Shown: positions 16,810 to 27,769, counted from the first letter of the stretch. The stretch is 64,000 nt of DNA from Winogradskyella helgolandensis (GCF_013404085.1 NZ_JABFHO010000001.1:1240001-1304000), one strand, 5' to 3'. The notes: generated from the sequence alone by a model not told the origin. Numbers and translations are program-made.

Positions 16810-16841
16810 AAAAAAAAACGCTCAACCATTGGTTGAGCGTT
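16810..16841 (-). terminator. Terminator of the cold-shock gene
   Basis: 11-bp perfect stem AACGCTCAACC / GGTTGAGCGTT (16817-16827 with 16831-16841), loop ATT, followed on the minus strand by a T9 tract. It lies 20 bp past the cold-shock stop codon. Confidence 0.93.
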
Positions 16842-16861
16842 GAAACTTGTAAGATATATAC

Positions 16862-17053
16862 TTATAATACCTGCACATTGGCAGCTACTAATCCTTTTCT
16901 TCCTTCTTCTTCGTCGTACTCTACTGTGTCACCTTCGCGTAATTCTACGCCATTAAGGTTTGATACATGTACGAAGATGTCTTTTCCTGTTTCTTCGTTG
17001 GTAATGAATCCAAATCCTTTTGAATCATTAAAAAATTTAACTGTTCCAGTCAT
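16862..17053 (-). CDS. Cold-shock protein, CspA family
   Basis: 63-residue single cold-shock domain that binds single-stranded RNA/DNA. RNP1 (KGFGFI) and RNP2 (DIFVHVS) are both present, and the domain opens with the usual [14 protein letters not shown]. It acts as an RNA chaperone, often induced by cold or at growth transitions. Its own terminator follows. Confidence 0.95.
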   Translation of the reverse strand: MTGTVKFFNDSKGFGFITNEETGKDIFVHVSNLNGVELREGDTVEYDEEEGRKGLVAANVQVL

Positions 17054-17153
17054 TATAATATAAATAAAAATTAAAGCGTAAAGATAAAATAAAAATCCAA
17101 TGTTTAAAAATTGTTTTTTGTTTTTAGCCTTTTTATTGAATAGTAGTAATTAC

Positions 17154-17402
17154 TTATTGCGTTTTGGAATCGCGTTGGTTTTCACGCATTTTATCAAGAT
17201 TTTCTTTAGTAAGCATATAATCTTGTATGTCTTTATCTTTCCATCTGTAGTAAGAGAACAACGGAAAAACGATGAAGAATAATCCAAGAACTCCAAAGCC
17301 TATAAGCTTTTCGGAATACTCTACATCTAGAATTAAGCCACAAACGATGCTAATAAACGAAGCTAAAAAAGCAATAAATGTGATGATTTTTATGGGTTTC
17401 AT
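17154..17402 (-). CDS. Small two-segment membrane protein
   Basis: 82 residues with two predicted membrane helices (residues ~5-25 and ~32-50) and a charged tail (KDKDIQDYMLTKENLDKMRENQRD) likely in the cytoplasm. It lies 33 bp behind the ClC paralogue at 17436 in the same direction, so it may be in that transcript. I recognise no family or function. Confidence 0.6.
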   Translation of the reverse strand: MKPIKIITFIAFLASFISIVCGLILDVEYSEKLIGFGVLGLFFIVFPLFSYYRWKDKDIQDYMLTKENLDKMRENQRDSKTQ

Positions 17403-17435
17403 TTGAGTGAATTTATATAAATGGCCAATAGGAAT

Positions 17436-19238
17436 TTAGGATGTAAAATTAATTAATTCGTTACGATAAGCGGTTAATAATTTAGATTTTGAGACAAACC
17501 CATAATAACAATCATCTTTTATTACAGGTAAATTCCATGCTCCACTATCTTGAAATTTCTTCATCACAGCTTTCATTGTGTCTTTTTCATAATAAATAAA
17601 ATCTGGTGGATTGTGCATAAACGTTTCAACAGAAGTAGATTCGTAAAGCGATTGATCAAACATTATAGTTCTTATATCGTCTAGAAGAATAATTCCAACT
17701 AGGCGTTGGTAACCATCCACCACAGGGAACAAATTTCGACTCGATTTTGATACTCCTTTTTTTAGCATATCTCCTAAAGACATTTCTGGGTGTAGAGGAA
17801 TAAAATCTTTTTCAATAACACTATCTAGATGCATCATGGTAAGGACACTCTGATCTTTATCATGGGTTAAAAGATCTCCTCGCTCTGCTAATTCACGAGT
17901 ATAAATAGTGTGTTCCATATAATTTTTTGTTATCATATATGAAATCGCTACGGTTATCATTAAAGGTAAAAATAAAATGTAACCTCCTGTAATTTCGGCA
18001 ATTAAAAATATAGCTGTTAAAGGTGCATGAATAACTCCTGCAATCAATCCTGCCATACCAATCAATGTAAAATTGGATTCTGATACTTGATGCCCAAGTC
18101 CAATATTGTTTATTATTTTAGCGACCACATTTCCTAACGCACTTCCCATTACCATGGTCGGTACAATAACTCCTCCAACACCTCCAGCAGTAAACGTAGT
18201 AGTCATTGCAATGGCTTTAAATACGGTGAAACCGATGAGCAATACAATAATGACCCAAATGTTATCGGTGTATTTGTCAAACGGATTAGAACCTAATGCA
18301 TGTAGATAGTTGCCTTCAAACAAATCTTTAGTAAAACTTAAACCTTCACCATATAACGGTGGAATGAAATAAAGCATGATACCAATAGCAATACCACCTA
18401 CTAGAAGTTTTGTAAATTTTGTTTTAAATCGGTCGAAAAAAGCATAAATAGCGAAATACATTTTAGTGAAGTAAATGGATGCTATACCAGTTCCTAATCC
18501 TAAAATCATATAGAATGCTGTATCTCTTGGATTGAATTTTTCCGTAACATTAAAATTAAAAAGTAATTCATCTCCTAAGAAAAAATAAGAGGTTAAAACA
18601 GATGATATAGAGGCAATTAATAGCGGTAATAAAGAGGCAAATGTAAGGTCTAAACTAAAAATTTCTACAGCCAATACAATAGCTGCGATAGGTGATTTAA
18701 ACATGGAAGCCACAGCAGCAGCAGTTGCACAAGCAATGAGCAGCGTACGTGTTTTCTTATCGACATGTAAAATCCGACTTAAATTTGAACTTAATGCAGA
18801 GCCAGATGTAATTGCGGGTCCTAATAATCCGACGGATCCACCAAAACCAACAGTTAAAGGAGCCAATATTAATGGATGATAAATAAGTTTGTAAGACAAA
18901 AGTCCTTTTTGCCTTAGTAAAGAATAGAGTAGTGAAGGTATGGCACGTTTTATAAAAGGAGGAATAGACGGTGTCATTCCTTTTTTAAACATATACTTAG
19001 TTAAAACGAAGACCAAGAATAAGCCAATTACAGGTAACACAAAATAAAGCTGGTTATGAGAAAAAACAATTCCTCTTTCTAAGATAGATTGAATTGTGTA
19101 AGTAAAGTTTTTTAGAGTTACAGCAGCAATACCAGTTAATAGTCCAACAGCAACACTTAATAAATAAACAAAGTTTTTTTGCGATATATATCTATATCGC
19201 AAAAGAAGCATTTGTCTTATGATGTTTTTTATTGGCAT
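17436..19238 (-). CDS. ClC-family anion channel-like protein, lacks the gating glutamate
   Basis: 600-residue ClC membrane domain (residues ~20-440) followed by a CBS pair (~450-600, MHLDSVIEKDFIPLHPEMSLGDML...). ClC proteins move chloride or fluoride, either as channels or as H+ antiporters. In the selectivity-filter motif the usual GxEGP reads GLLGP: Leu (codon 18822-18824) replaces the gating Glu (E148 in E. coli ClC-ec1). The third filter motif GxFxP reads GVIVP. Its tandem neighbour at 19301 keeps both, so this copy probably works as an uncoupled or degenerate transporter. Confidence 0.88.
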   Translation of the reverse strand: MPIKNIIRQMLLLRYRYISQKNFVYLLSVAVGLLTGIAAVTLKNFTYTIQSILERGIVFSHNQLYFVLPVIGLFLVFVLTKYMFKKGMTPSIPPFIKRAIPSLLYSLLRQKGLLSYKLIYHPLILAPLTVGFGGSVGLLGPAITSGSALSSNLSRILHVDKKTRTLLIACATAAAVASMFKSPIAAIVLAVEIFSLDLTFASLLPLLIASISSVLTSYFFLGDELLFNFNVTEKFNPRDTAFYMILGLGTGIASIYFTKMYFAIYAFFDRFKTKFTKLLVGGIAIGIMLYFIPPLYGEGLSFTKDLFEGNYLHALGSNPFDKYTDNIWVIIVLLIGFTVFKAIAMTTTFTAGGVGGVIVPTMVMGSALGNVVAKIINNIGLGHQVSESNFTLIGMAGLIAGVIHAPLTAIFLIAEITGGYILFLPLMITVAISYMITKNYMEHTIYTRELAERGDLLTHDKDQSVLTMMHLDSVIEKDFIPLHPEMSLGDMLKKGVSKSSRNLFPVVDGYQRLVGIILLDDIRTIMFDQSLYESTSVETFMHNPPDFIYYEKDTMKAVMKKFQDSGAWNLPVIKDDCYYGFVSKSKLLTAYRNELINFTS

Positions 19239-19300
19239 ATTTTAATAAAACCTGTTAGCCCTTATCTTTCAGGATTCAAAATCTTAATTATTAACTCAGG

Positions 19301-21091
19301 TTAAGATGTAAAATTAATTAATTCTCGTCGGTAAGCCGTTAATAATTTTGATTTTGAAATAAAACCAATATAAAGACCATTTCTTACCACAGGTAAATTC
19401 CAAGCACTACTATCTTGAAACTTTTTCATAATTATAGTCATATTATCTTTTTCAATGTCAATGATTGCGGGTGGTTTTTGCATCACTTCAATCGCATATA
19501 CATCATCGTATAATTTTTGATCAAACATTATGGGTCTAATATCATCCAATAAAATAACGCCTTTTAAAGTATTATCTTCTTCATCTATAACCGGAAAAAT
19601 ATTTCGATTAGATTTAATAACCGCTTTTTTTATGATGTCTCCTAAAGTCATATTTGTGGTGACATGGATAAAATTAGTTTCAATAACTTTATTGATATCC
19701 ATTAAAATTAAAACAGCTTGATCTTTATCGTGTGTAATTAGTTCGCCTTTTCTGGCTAATTCCATGGTGTAAACAGAATGTGGGATATAGAGTTTTGTGA
19801 TACTAAATGCGATTGCCGCAGTAATCATTAAAGGTATAAATAAATCATAACCACCTGTAAGTTCGGCAATTAAAAAGATAGCAGTTAATGGAGCTTGTAA
19901 AACTCCTGCTAATAAACCTGCCATGCCAACAAGCGTAAAATTACTTTCGGAAACTGGAGTATTAAATAAGCCACAATTGTTAATAATTTTAGCAATGCAA
20001 TTCCCCATAATACTTCCCATAAAAAGCGTAGGACCAAAAATACCACCAACACCTCCTGCCCCAAAAGTTAAGGCACTAGCAATAATTTTGAAAAACACAA
20101 GTCCAGCTAAAAGCGCAATAACAATCCATATATTAGACAGATCTAAATTTAGAAAATTAGTAACTAAAGCTTTTTCAGGATTTCCAACAATAAGATTATT
20201 AATAACATCAAAGCCTTCACCGTAAAGTGGCGGAATAAAATAAACAAGGATACCAATGGCAATACCACCAACAAGAAGCTTTTTAATTGGAGAGTTTAGT
20301 TTGTCGAATCGTTTTTGAATTCTCTCGTAAACTTCTGCAAAATAAATAGAGGTAAAAGCAGCACAGACTCCTAAAAACGCATAAAATGGGATATCTGAAA
20401 TTACGAAGTTATCTTCAATCCTGAAAGGCAATAAGACATCATTTCCAGAGAAAAAATAAGAAGTAATAATTGCCGAAAGGGATGCTAATAATAAAGGTAG
20501 CATAGAGGCAATTGTTAAATCCAAGCTGAAGACTTCAATTGCAAAAATAATAGCGGCAATTGGTGCTTTAAAAATTGAAGATAGTGCTCCGGCTGCCGCG
20601 CAACAAATTAGCAGGGTTTTCGTTTTTTGGTTCATTCTAAAGAGTCGTGCAATATTAGAACCAATAGCAGCTCCTGTTGCAACAGCAGGTCCCTCTAATC
20701 CTACAGAACCTCCAAAACCAATAGTTAATGGTGCTGTAAGAATAGAGCCAAACATTTGATAACCTTTTATAATACCTTTACGTTTAGAAATGGCGTGTAA
20801 TGTTGAAGGAATACCATGACTTACCTTTTCTCTTATCACATACTTGATGATTAAGTAAACTAGAGTGAATCCAATTATCGGAAATAAAAAGTAAAATGCT
20901 TGATGGTAATATTGAACCAATTTACCCTCTAATAAAAGTTGAATGTAATGCGTTAAATTTTTAAGTACAACAGCTCCAATACCAGAGGTAAATCCAATTA
21001 AAATACTTAATAGGTATACAAATTGCTTATGAGAGATATGTTTAGCTCTCCATATTAAAAGTCTTTTGAATATTGGGTGTTTTGTTTCCAT
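19301..21091 (-). CDS. ClC-family chloride channel/antiporter with CBS pair
   Basis: 596 residues, a close paralogue of the next gene. Filter motifs are canonical: GFGGSVGLEGPA (gating Glu, codon 20693-20695) and GGVGGIFGP (GxFxP). The C-terminal CBS pair (IETNFIHVTTNMTLGDII, then AWNLPVVRNGLYIGFISKSKLL) is a probable nucleotide-binding regulatory module. 62 bp separate it from the downstream paralogue. The presence of the gating Glu fits a proton-coupled antiporter or a gated channel; the sequence alone does not decide. Confidence 0.92.
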   Translation of the reverse strand: METKHPIFKRLLIWRAKHISHKQFVYLLSILIGFTSGIGAVVLKNLTHYIQLLLEGKLVQYYHQAFYFLFPIIGFTLVYLIIKYVIREKVSHGIPSTLHAISKRKGIIKGYQMFGSILTAPLTIGFGGSVGLEGPAVATGAAIGSNIARLFRMNQKTKTLLICCAAAGALSSIFKAPIAAIIFAIEVFSLDLTIASMLPLLLASLSAIITSYFFSGNDVLLPFRIEDNFVISDIPFYAFLGVCAAFTSIYFAEVYERIQKRFDKLNSPIKKLLVGGIAIGILVYFIPPLYGEGFDVINNLIVGNPEKALVTNFLNLDLSNIWIVIALLAGLVFFKIIASALTFGAGGVGGIFGPTLFMGSIMGNCIAKIINNCGLFNTPVSESNFTLVGMAGLLAGVLQAPLTAIFLIAELTGGYDLFIPLMITAAIAFSITKLYIPHSVYTMELARKGELITHDKDQAVLILMDINKVIETNFIHVTTNMTLGDIIKKAVIKSNRNIFPVIDEEDNTLKGVILLDDIRPIMFDQKLYDDVYAIEVMQKPPAIIDIEKDNMTIIMKKFQDSSAWNLPVVRNGLYIGFISKSKLLTAYRRELINFTS

Positions 21092-21104
21092 AAAATTAAT
21101 CTAT

Positions 21105-21136
21105 AAAAAAATCCTGCAAGAAGCAGGATTTTTTTT
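21105..21136 (-). terminator. Terminator at the aspS 3' end
   Basis: Stem ATCCTGC / GCAGGAT (21111-21117 with 21123-21129), loop AAGAA, extended by A/T pairs and a T-run in each direction. It overlaps the aspS stop codon by two bases. Confidence 0.88.
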
Positions 21137-22889
21137 ATGATTTTAAATTCAGTTTTAAACTCAATTCTTTTAGTTGATCATCATCAATTGGTGCAGGCGC
21201 ATCAATCATCACATCTCTGCCAGAATTGTTTTTAGGAAAGGCAATGAAATCTCGAATAGTTTCTTGGCCACCTAAAATGGCAACCAGTCTATCTAAACCA
21301 AAGGCTAATCCTCCATGTGGTGGTGCTCCATATTCAAAAGCATCCATTAAGAAGCCAAATTGAGCTCTAGCCTCTTCATCAGAAAAGCCAAGATGTTTTA
21401 ACATAATCGCTTGCGTTGCTTTATCATGAATACGAATAGAGCCTCCTCCAATTTCGTTGCCATTTAATACTAAATCGTAAGCATTGGCTTTAACCTCACC
21501 CGGATTCGTATCTAGTAATTCTATTTGTCCTGGTTTAGGAGACGTAAATGGATGGTGCATCGCATGGTAATGACCTGTTTCTTCATCTAATTCTAATAAC
21601 GGGAAATCAATAACCCATAATGGTGCAAATACTTTAGGGTCTCTTAGACCTAAACGTGTTGCTAATTCCATACGTAAAGCACTTAATTGTGCTCTTACTT
21701 TATTAGTGTCACCAGATAACACACAAACTAAATCTCCTGGTTTTGCTCCAGTGATTTCTGCCCATTTTGCTAAATCGTCTTGATCGTAAAATTTATCTAC
21801 TGAAGATTTAAAACTTCCATCGTCATTACAACGCGAATAAATCATACCTAAAGCACCAACTTGTGGACGTTTTACCCAATCAATTAATTTATCAATTTCT
21901 TTTCTTGTGTAACTATTTCCTCCAGGAACGGCAATACCAACAACTAATTCGGCATTATTAAAAACTCCAAAATCTTTATGCTGTGTTACCTCGTTTAATT
22001 CTCCAAACTCCATCCCAAAACGAATATCTGGTTTGTCGTTTCCGTATAAACGCATCGCGTCATCGTAAAGCATTCTTGGGAATTTTTCAACTTCAACACC
22101 GTTTACTTCTTTTAATAAGTGACGTGTTAAACCTTCAAATACATTTAAAATATCTTCTTGTTCCACAAACGCCATTTCACAATCTATTTGTGTGAATTCT
22201 GGTTGTCTGTCGGCACGTAAATCTTCATCTCTAAAACACTTAACGATCTGGAAATATTTATCCATACCACCAACCATCAATAGTTGTTTGAAGGTTTGTG
22301 GCGATTGTGGAAGTGCGTAAAATTGCCCTTCATTCATACGAGAAGGGACTACAAAATCACGTGCTCCTTCTGGAGTTGATTTGATTAAGTATGGTGTTTC
22401 AACTTCAATAAAACCATCATTAGACAAATAGTTTCTTACTTCTTGAGCCACTTTTGCTCTAAAAATTAAGCTGTTTTTTACCGGATTACGACGAATATCT
22501 AAATAGCGATATTTCATACGTAAATCATCTCCACCATCCGTTTTGTCTTCAATGGTAAAAGGTGGCACTAATGAGCTATTTAAAACCGTTAATTCTGACA
22601 CTACAACTTCAATATCACCTGTTGGAATATTAGGATTTTTTGAAGCACGTTCAATGACAGTACCTTTAACTTGAATAACAAACTCGCGACCCAATTTTGA
22701 AGCCTTATCCATAATAGCTTTTGGTGTGCGTTCCTCATCAAAATAGAGTTGTGTGATACCATAACGATCGCGAAGGTCAATATAAACCATAAATCCTTTA
22801 TCGCGAACACCTTGAACCCATCCGGAAAGTGTAACTTCTGTATTGCTGTGTGATGCTCTTAACTCACCACAATTGTGACTTCTGTACAT
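21135..22889 (-). CDS. aspS: Aspartate-tRNA ligase
   Basis: 584-residue class II aminoacyl-tRNA synthetase that charges tRNA-Asp. Order: OB-fold anticodon domain (residues ~1-105), class II core with motif 2 ([21 protein letters not shown]) and motif 3 ([15 protein letters not shown]), and a bacterial GAD insertion between them (~285-415). Length matches the bacterial type. It is an isolated gene bounded by terminators on both sides. Confidence 0.97.
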   Translation of the reverse strand: MYRSHNCGELRASHSNTEVTLSGWVQGVRDKGFMVYIDLRDRYGITQLYFDEERTPKAIMDKASKLGREFVIQVKGTVIERASKNPNIPTGDIEVVVSELTVLNSSLVPPFTIEDKTDGGDDLRMKYRYLDIRRNPVKNSLIFRAKVAQEVRNYLSNDGFIEVETPYLIKSTPEGARDFVVPSRMNEGQFYALPQSPQTFKQLLMVGGMDKYFQIVKCFRDEDLRADRQPEFTQIDCEMAFVEQEDILNVFEGLTRHLLKEVNGVEVEKFPRMLYDDAMRLYGNDKPDIRFGMEFGELNEVTQHKDFGVFNNAELVVGIAVPGGNSYTRKEIDKLIDWVKRPQVGALGMIYSRCNDDGSFKSSVDKFYDQDDLAKWAEITGAKPGDLVCVLSGDTNKVRAQLSALRMELATRLGLRDPKVFAPLWVIDFPLLELDEETGHYHAMHHPFTSPKPGQIELLDTNPGEVKANAYDLVLNGNEIGGGSIRIHDKATQAIMLKHLGFSDEEARAQFGFLMDAFEYGAPPHGGLAFGLDRLVAILGGQETIRDFIAFPKNNSGRDVMIDAPAPIDDDQLKELSLKLNLKS

Positions 22890-22914
22890 AGATTTTTATT
22901 AGAATTGCAAAAGT

Positions 22915-22945
22915 AAAAAATCCGAAGTAAAGACTTCGGATTTTT
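22915..22945 (-). terminator. Terminator of the efflux operon
   Basis: Stem TCCGAAGT / ACTTCGGA (22921-22928 with 22933-22940), loop AAAG, extended by A/T pairs with T-run. It closes the tetR-tolC-MFP-RND operon 23 bp past the RND stop. Confidence 0.9.
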
Positions 22946-22967
22946 CTATTTAAATAATGGATTTCAA

Positions 22968-25900
22968 TTAATTATCAATTTCAAGTTTTGAAGACTCATC
23001 TATTTGAGGAGTTTGGTCTACTTCAAACGTTCTTAAAGGTTCTGAAGTAAATTTACGTCTTCCCCACATTTTCAGTTTTACACTTAAGAAGAATAAAATT
23101 GGTACTACAATCAATGTTAAGAATGTTGCTACAAGTAAACCATAAATAACAGTCCAAGCTAATGGCCCCCAAAAAACCACGTTATCTCCTCCGATATAAA
23201 TATTAGGATTAAAATCTGCAAAAAGCGTAAAGAAGTTAATGTTTAAACCAATGGCTAACGGAATTAGCCCTAAGATTGTTGTTATTGCTGTTAGTATTAC
23301 AGGTCTTAAACGCGCTTTACCAGCCTTAACGATACTTTCAAAAAGGTCTTCGGTTGTTAAATAATCGTTTTCCCCAAGATTCAACTCGTTTTTCTTTCGG
23401 TCAATTAATAATTGTGCGTAATCTAGGAGAACAACACCATTATTAACTACAATTCCGGCTAATGAAATGATACCAACCATGGTCATCATAATAACAAAAG
23501 CACTTCCGGAAAGTACAATACCACCAAAGACACCAATAAAACTCAAGAAAATAGCAATCATAATGATTGTTGGTTTGGAGATAGAGTTAAATTGAAATAT
23601 TAAGATGAAGAAAATTAAACCAAGTCCAGTAAAAAAAGCTCCAACTAAAAATGCCATTTGCTTGTTTTGTTCTTCAATTTGACCTGTGTAATCGATGTGA
23701 ATATCATCAGGTAAACCTTCATAACTTTTCATTTCGTTTTGAATCTGTGCTACAATTGAACCAGCATCTGTATAACCAGGAGACATTGCAGAATATACCG
23801 TAACAACACGTTTAGTATCCTTATGTTTGATGGCACTAAAACCAGAGTTGTTTTTCTGTTTAGCTACTGTAGATAATGGAATTTCCTTAATTTGACCTGT
23901 ATTATCTCTAAACGTAATATTCTGATTAAAGAGCGCACTTTTATCATAACGATTTGCTTCGTTAAAACGCACATAGATATCAAAATCGTCACCGTCTTCT
24001 TTAAAAATTCCGGCTTTAGATCCAAATATTGAATTACGTAACTGATCTCCAATTTGTTTCGCAGTCACTCCTAATTCACCTGCTTTTTTTCTGTCAATAG
24101 CGACTAACATTGTAGGTTTGTCTTTATTAACATCAATCTTAAGTTCGTCAATTCCAGGGATGTTTTTAGAATTGATAAACGCACGCATTTGTTCGGCAGT
24201 TGCAATTAATTCATTATAATCGTTACCATCTATTTCAATATTAATTGGAGAACCAGCAGGTGGCCCATTGGCATCTTTTTCAACCGAAATTAAGACACCA
24301 GGATAAATACCAACTAGCGCTTCTTGTACTTTTTGACGTAAGAGTTCACTATCTTCTCCACGACGGAATTTGTATTCGCGCATAGAAGCCGTAATCTTAG
24401 CTTTGTGTGGCATTTCTGCACCAGAACCCATGTCAGTTTGAGGATTTCCTGCTCCTTCACCTACCTGAGAAACGGCACTTTCGACTAAGAAGTTTCTGCC
24501 GTTTTCCATAAATCGGTCTGCATTGATAACTTCAGATACACGTTTTTCAATTTGTGCAGTGATAGTATTCGTTTTTTCAATGGCTGTGCCTTGTGGATAT
24601 TCTATATAGACAATAATTTGATTCGGTTTATTATCTGGGAAAAATTCTACTTTAGTACGTTGTGTAGACAATGATATTCCGAAGGCTATAAACGCAGCTA
24701 TTAATAATAGAAACGTTCCAATACTTAAAATGTAAGGTTGCTTATTAGACAAGGCACTTCGTAAACGACGTTCATACCAATTCTCTAATCTTACTAATGC
24801 TTTAGTTTGGAAACTGTTTGCCCAACCTCTAATAAAAAATCGGTAAGCCCAAAGCATAATAGCTGTAAAGATCATAATGGTTCCCATACCACGATAAGGC
24901 CCTCCTATAATTAGTATTAAGACTCCAAAACCAGCAACAATAATCGTTGTTTTAATAATTTGCTTCAGTGGCATATCCTTATCTTCCGTAGTCATATAAC
25001 GCGATACTAATACCGAATTAAAAAATATGGCAACCGCTAATGACGAGCCTAAAACTATGGATAAGGTTATTGGTAAAATCTTCATAAACTCTCCCATAAT
25101 ACCAGGCCAAAGTCCTAAAGGCACAAAGGCAGCGACCGTGGTTGCTGTTGAAATGATGATAGGGAAGGCGATTTCTCCGATACCTTTTTTGGCCGCTTCA
25201 ACACGACTCATACCTTCATCTTCCATTAAACGATAGACGTTTTCCACTACCACAATACCGTTATCCACCAACATACCAAGTCCCATGATAAGTCCAAAAA
25301 GAACCATAGTATTCAAACTATAGCCAATCATGCCTAAAATCATAAGTGACATAAACATGGACATTGGGATAGCAAAACCAACAAACAAGGCGTTTTTAAA
25401 TCCTAAAAAGAACATTAAAACCGTTACAACTAAAATAACACCAAAGATGATGTTATTTACTAAGTCATCAACCTGTCCAATGGTAACAGAAGATTGATCA
25501 TTAGTTATTGTAACTTCTAAATCTTGAGGGAATTCATTATCGATGGCGTTTTGAACAATAACTTGAATTTGCTCAGCCGCCGCGACCATGTTTTTACCAG
25601 CACGTTTTTTAACATCTAGCATAACAACAGGTTCTCCAGATTTTCTAGCGAATGTGGTTTTATCTTCTTCTTTAAATGAAACCGATGCTACATCTTTTAA
25701 ATAGATAGGATTACCATTGTCTGATTTTACAACGAAGTCTTCAAGTTCAGATGGTTTTTCAATTTCACCTATAATTCTTATGGTACGTCTTTGTCCACTA
25801 GCTTTTAAGTTACCTGCCGATTGTGTGATATTTCCATTGCCAATAGCACCAAGAATGTCATTAAACGTTACTTTGGCTGCCATCATCCTGTAGATGTCTA

Positions 25901-26510
25901 CAGCAACTTCTACTTCTTTGTCTTGAGCACCACGTATATCTGCCTTCTTAATTTCTTGTAAATCTTCTATTTCATCTTGAAGATATTCGGCATAATCCTT
26001 TAATTTTTCAATAGGATAATCACCCGAAATATTAATGTTTAAGATGGGCATTTCTTCCGAAAGACTCAACTCAAAAACATCTGGTTCTACTTTTGCGCCA
26101 TTAAAGGTTGGCCAATCCTCACCAGCTGTTTCCGAATCTATTTCGTCTTTAACCTTTTGTTTAGCTTGTTCTACCGTAATGTTTTCGTCAAATTCTATGA
26201 CGACCATAGAATAATCTTCTTGCGATGTTGAGGTAATTTCGACGAGGTTACTTACCGTTTTAAGACGGTCTTCTACAGGGTCTGTTATTAATTTTTCAAT
26301 ATCTTCAGCTGTATTACCAGGATAGATCGTACTGATGTAAATTTTGGTTTCATTAACCTCAGGAAAAGCTTCTCTTGGCATATCGAAAAAAGCCGAAATT
26401 CCCAAATAGAAAAAGACAGCAATAAGCACATACATGGTGGTTTTATTGTTAATTGCCCACGATGACCATCCAAATTCCTTTTCGGTATTCTTTTTATTGT
26501 TTTTAGTCAT
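22968..26510 (-). CDS. RND efflux pump inner-membrane permease
   Basis: 1180-residue AcrB-like proton-driven exporter with 12 membrane segments and two large periplasmic loops. TM4 reads LVDNGIVVVENV: one Asp of the usual Asp-Asp proton relay pair is kept and the second is Asn, a variant frequent in Bacteroidota pumps. TM10 reads GIVVNNGVVLLDYA in place of the AcrB Lys-containing segment. It is the last gene of the operon, 61 bp behind the adaptor. Substrates are unknown; drug, lipid or siderophore export are all possible. Confidence 0.92.
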   Translation of the reverse strand: MTKNNKKNTEKEFGWSSWAINNKTTMYVLIAVFFYLGISAFFDMPREAFPEVNETKIYISTIYPGNTAEDIEKLITDPVEDRLKTVSNLVEITSTSQEDYSMVVIEFDENITVEQAKQKVKDEIDSETAGEDWPTFNGAKVEPDVFELSLSEEMPILNINISGDYPIEKLKDYAEYLQDEIEDLQEIKKADIRGAQDKEVEVAVDIYRMMAAKVTFNDILGAIGNGNITQSAGNLKASGQRRTIRIIGEIEKPSELEDFVVKSDNGNPIYLKDVASVSFKEEDKTTFARKSGEPVVMLDVKKRAGKNMVAAAEQIQVIVQNAIDNEFPQDLEVTITNDQSSVTIGQVDDLVNNIIFGVILVVTVLMFFLGFKNALFVGFAIPMSMFMSLMILGMIGYSLNTMVLFGLIMGLGMLVDNGIVVVENVYRLMEDEGMSRVEAAKKGIGEIAFPIIISTATTVAAFVPLGLWPGIMGEFMKILPITLSIVLGSSLAVAIFFNSVLVSRYMTTEDKDMPLKQIIKTTIIVAGFGVLILIIGGPYRGMGTIMIFTAIMLWAYRFFIRGWANSFQTKALVRLENWYERRLRSALSNKQPYILSIGTFLLLIAAFIAFGISLSTQRTKVEFFPDNKPNQIIVYIEYPQGTAIEKTNTITAQIEKRVSEVINADRFMENGRNFLVESAVSQVGEGAGNPQTDMGSGAEMPHKAKITASMREYKFRRGEDSELLRQKVQEALVGIYPGVLISVEKDANGPPAGSPINIEIDGNDYNELIATAEQMRAFINSKNIPGIDELKIDVNKDKPTMLVAIDRKKAGELGVTAKQIGDQLRNSIFGSKAGIFKEDGDDFDIYVRFNEANRYDKSALFNQNITFRDNTGQIKEIPLSTVAKQKNNSGFSAIKHKDTKRVVTVYSAMSPGYTDAGSIVAQIQNEMKSYEGLPDDIHIDYTGQIEEQNKQMAFLVGAFFTGLGLIFFILIFQFNSISKPTIIMIAIFLSFIGVFGGIVLSGSAFVIMMTMVGIISLAGIVVNNGVVLLDYAQLLIDRKKNELNLGENDYLTTEDLFESIVKAGKARLRPVILTAITTILGLIPLAIGLNINFFTLFADFNPNIYIGGDNVVFWGPLAWTVIYGLLVATFLTLIVVPILFFLSVKLKMWGRRKFTSEPLRTFEVDQTPQIDESSKLEIDN

Positions 26511-26571
26511 TTGTCTTTATGTTTTAGACGTTTGAATTGTTGGTTAGGTTTTGAAGATTAAAAGTAGTCTT

Positions 26572-27753
26572 CTAGTTCTTCTCGTCTATTTTAAGGACTT
26601 CTACGGATTGACCATCTCTTACGCTACGAGCTCCTTCTTTAATAATTTCTGCACCATCTTCAAGGCCTTTTAAAACTTCAATGATATCCTCTTGGGTTTT
26701 TCCTGTTTCAATAATAACGCGTTTTGCGGTACCAATACCTTTGTCGTTTTTATCAGTAACAACATATACATATTGTTCTCCTTCTGAATTTTCAGAAACG
26801 ACACTTTGCGGAATTAACAAGGCATTTTCACTCGTGTAATCGTTAATTTTCAATCGTGCAGATAGATTAGGTTTAATAGATTTATCCTTGTTAGGAATTT
26901 CAACTTCAACTTTAAAAGTTCGGTTGGCAGGGTTTATAAAATCACCAGCTTGACGAATTTTTGTTTCTATTGTTTTACCCAAAACAGGAATATTTACACT
27001 TACATTTTTTCCTTTTGTAACGTCTGAAACATAACGTTCTGGCACTTCAGTTTCAATATACATATTGTCTAAATTCACAATACGCATTAATGGTGATTGC
27101 CCTGCTGCTACAACACTTCCTTGTTCAGTAATGATATCATCTATTGTACCTGAAAAAGGTGCTGTAACATTTGTTTTAGCAATTTGTTGGTATAATTGAT
27201 TTACGGCTTCTTCTTGTGATTGGTACGTAGATTTTGATTGCAGATACTGAATTTCACTACCTATATTCTGCTCCCAAAGACGTTGCTGACGCTCGTAAGT
27301 GGTTTTAGCTAATTCGGCTTGGATTTTTAATTGAGCCAATTGTTGACTTAAACCACCATCATCAATCTTTGCTAAGATTTGCCCTTTAGTTACCTTCTGA
27401 CCTTCTTTTACGTAAACGTTGGTTAAAATTCCGTTGTATTCTGGTGTAATGGTTAAAAGGTCCTTCGTTGTAACGTTTCCTTGTAATTCTAAAACATGAT
27501 TAAAAACTTCAGTTTCTGCCTTAAACGTTGTAATTAACGGTACATGTTTTACCGTATCTAACGTTTTTATTTTTTCATCTAAAAGTTTTATTTGGTCATT
27601 AATGGCTTGCTGTTCGCCAACGAGTTCACCTCGTTTTGCTCTTATGGTTTCAAGATTACCTTGTTCAATGACGTTTTCTACAGAGTTTTTCTTTTCTCCA
27701 GAACACGAAACCGTAAGTATTGCTAGGATTAATAATGGAAATATATATTTCAT
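26572..27753 (-). CDS. RND periplasmic adaptor lipoprotein (membrane fusion protein)
   Basis: 393 residues with a lipobox (TVSC, Cys ~17), an N-terminal coiled-coil (ETIRAKRGELVGEQQAINDQIKLLDEK, ~31-60), a lipoyl/barrel-sandwich domain (GILTNVYVKEGQKVTKGQILAKIDDG), an alpha hairpin and beta-barrel domains. It bridges the inner-membrane permease and the TolC-like channel. 16 bp behind the TolC gene and 61 bp before the permease gene. Confidence 0.92.
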   Translation of the reverse strand: MKYIFPLLILAILTVSCSGEKKNSVENVIEQGNLETIRAKRGELVGEQQAINDQIKLLDEKIKTLDTVKHVPLITTFKAETEVFNHVLELQGNVTTKDLLTITPEYNGILTNVYVKEGQKVTKGQILAKIDDGGLSQQLAQLKIQAELAKTTYERQQRLWEQNIGSEIQYLQSKSTYQSQEEAVNQLYQQIAKTNVTAPFSGTIDDIITEQGSVVAAGQSPLMRIVNLDNMYIETEVPERYVSDVTKGKNVSVNIPVLGKTIETKIRQAGDFINPANRTFKVEVEIPNKDKSIKPNLSARLKINDYTSENALLIPQSVVSENSEGEQYVYVVTDKNDKGIGTAKRVIIETGKTQEDIIEVLKGLEDGAEIIKEGARSVRDGQSVEVLKIDEKN

Positions 27754-27769
27754 TTGTGATAGTGATTTA

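Noticed and set aside
16833..17063. Plus-strand ORF opposite the cold-shock gene
   Set aside because: Antisense shadow of a clear CspA family gene.
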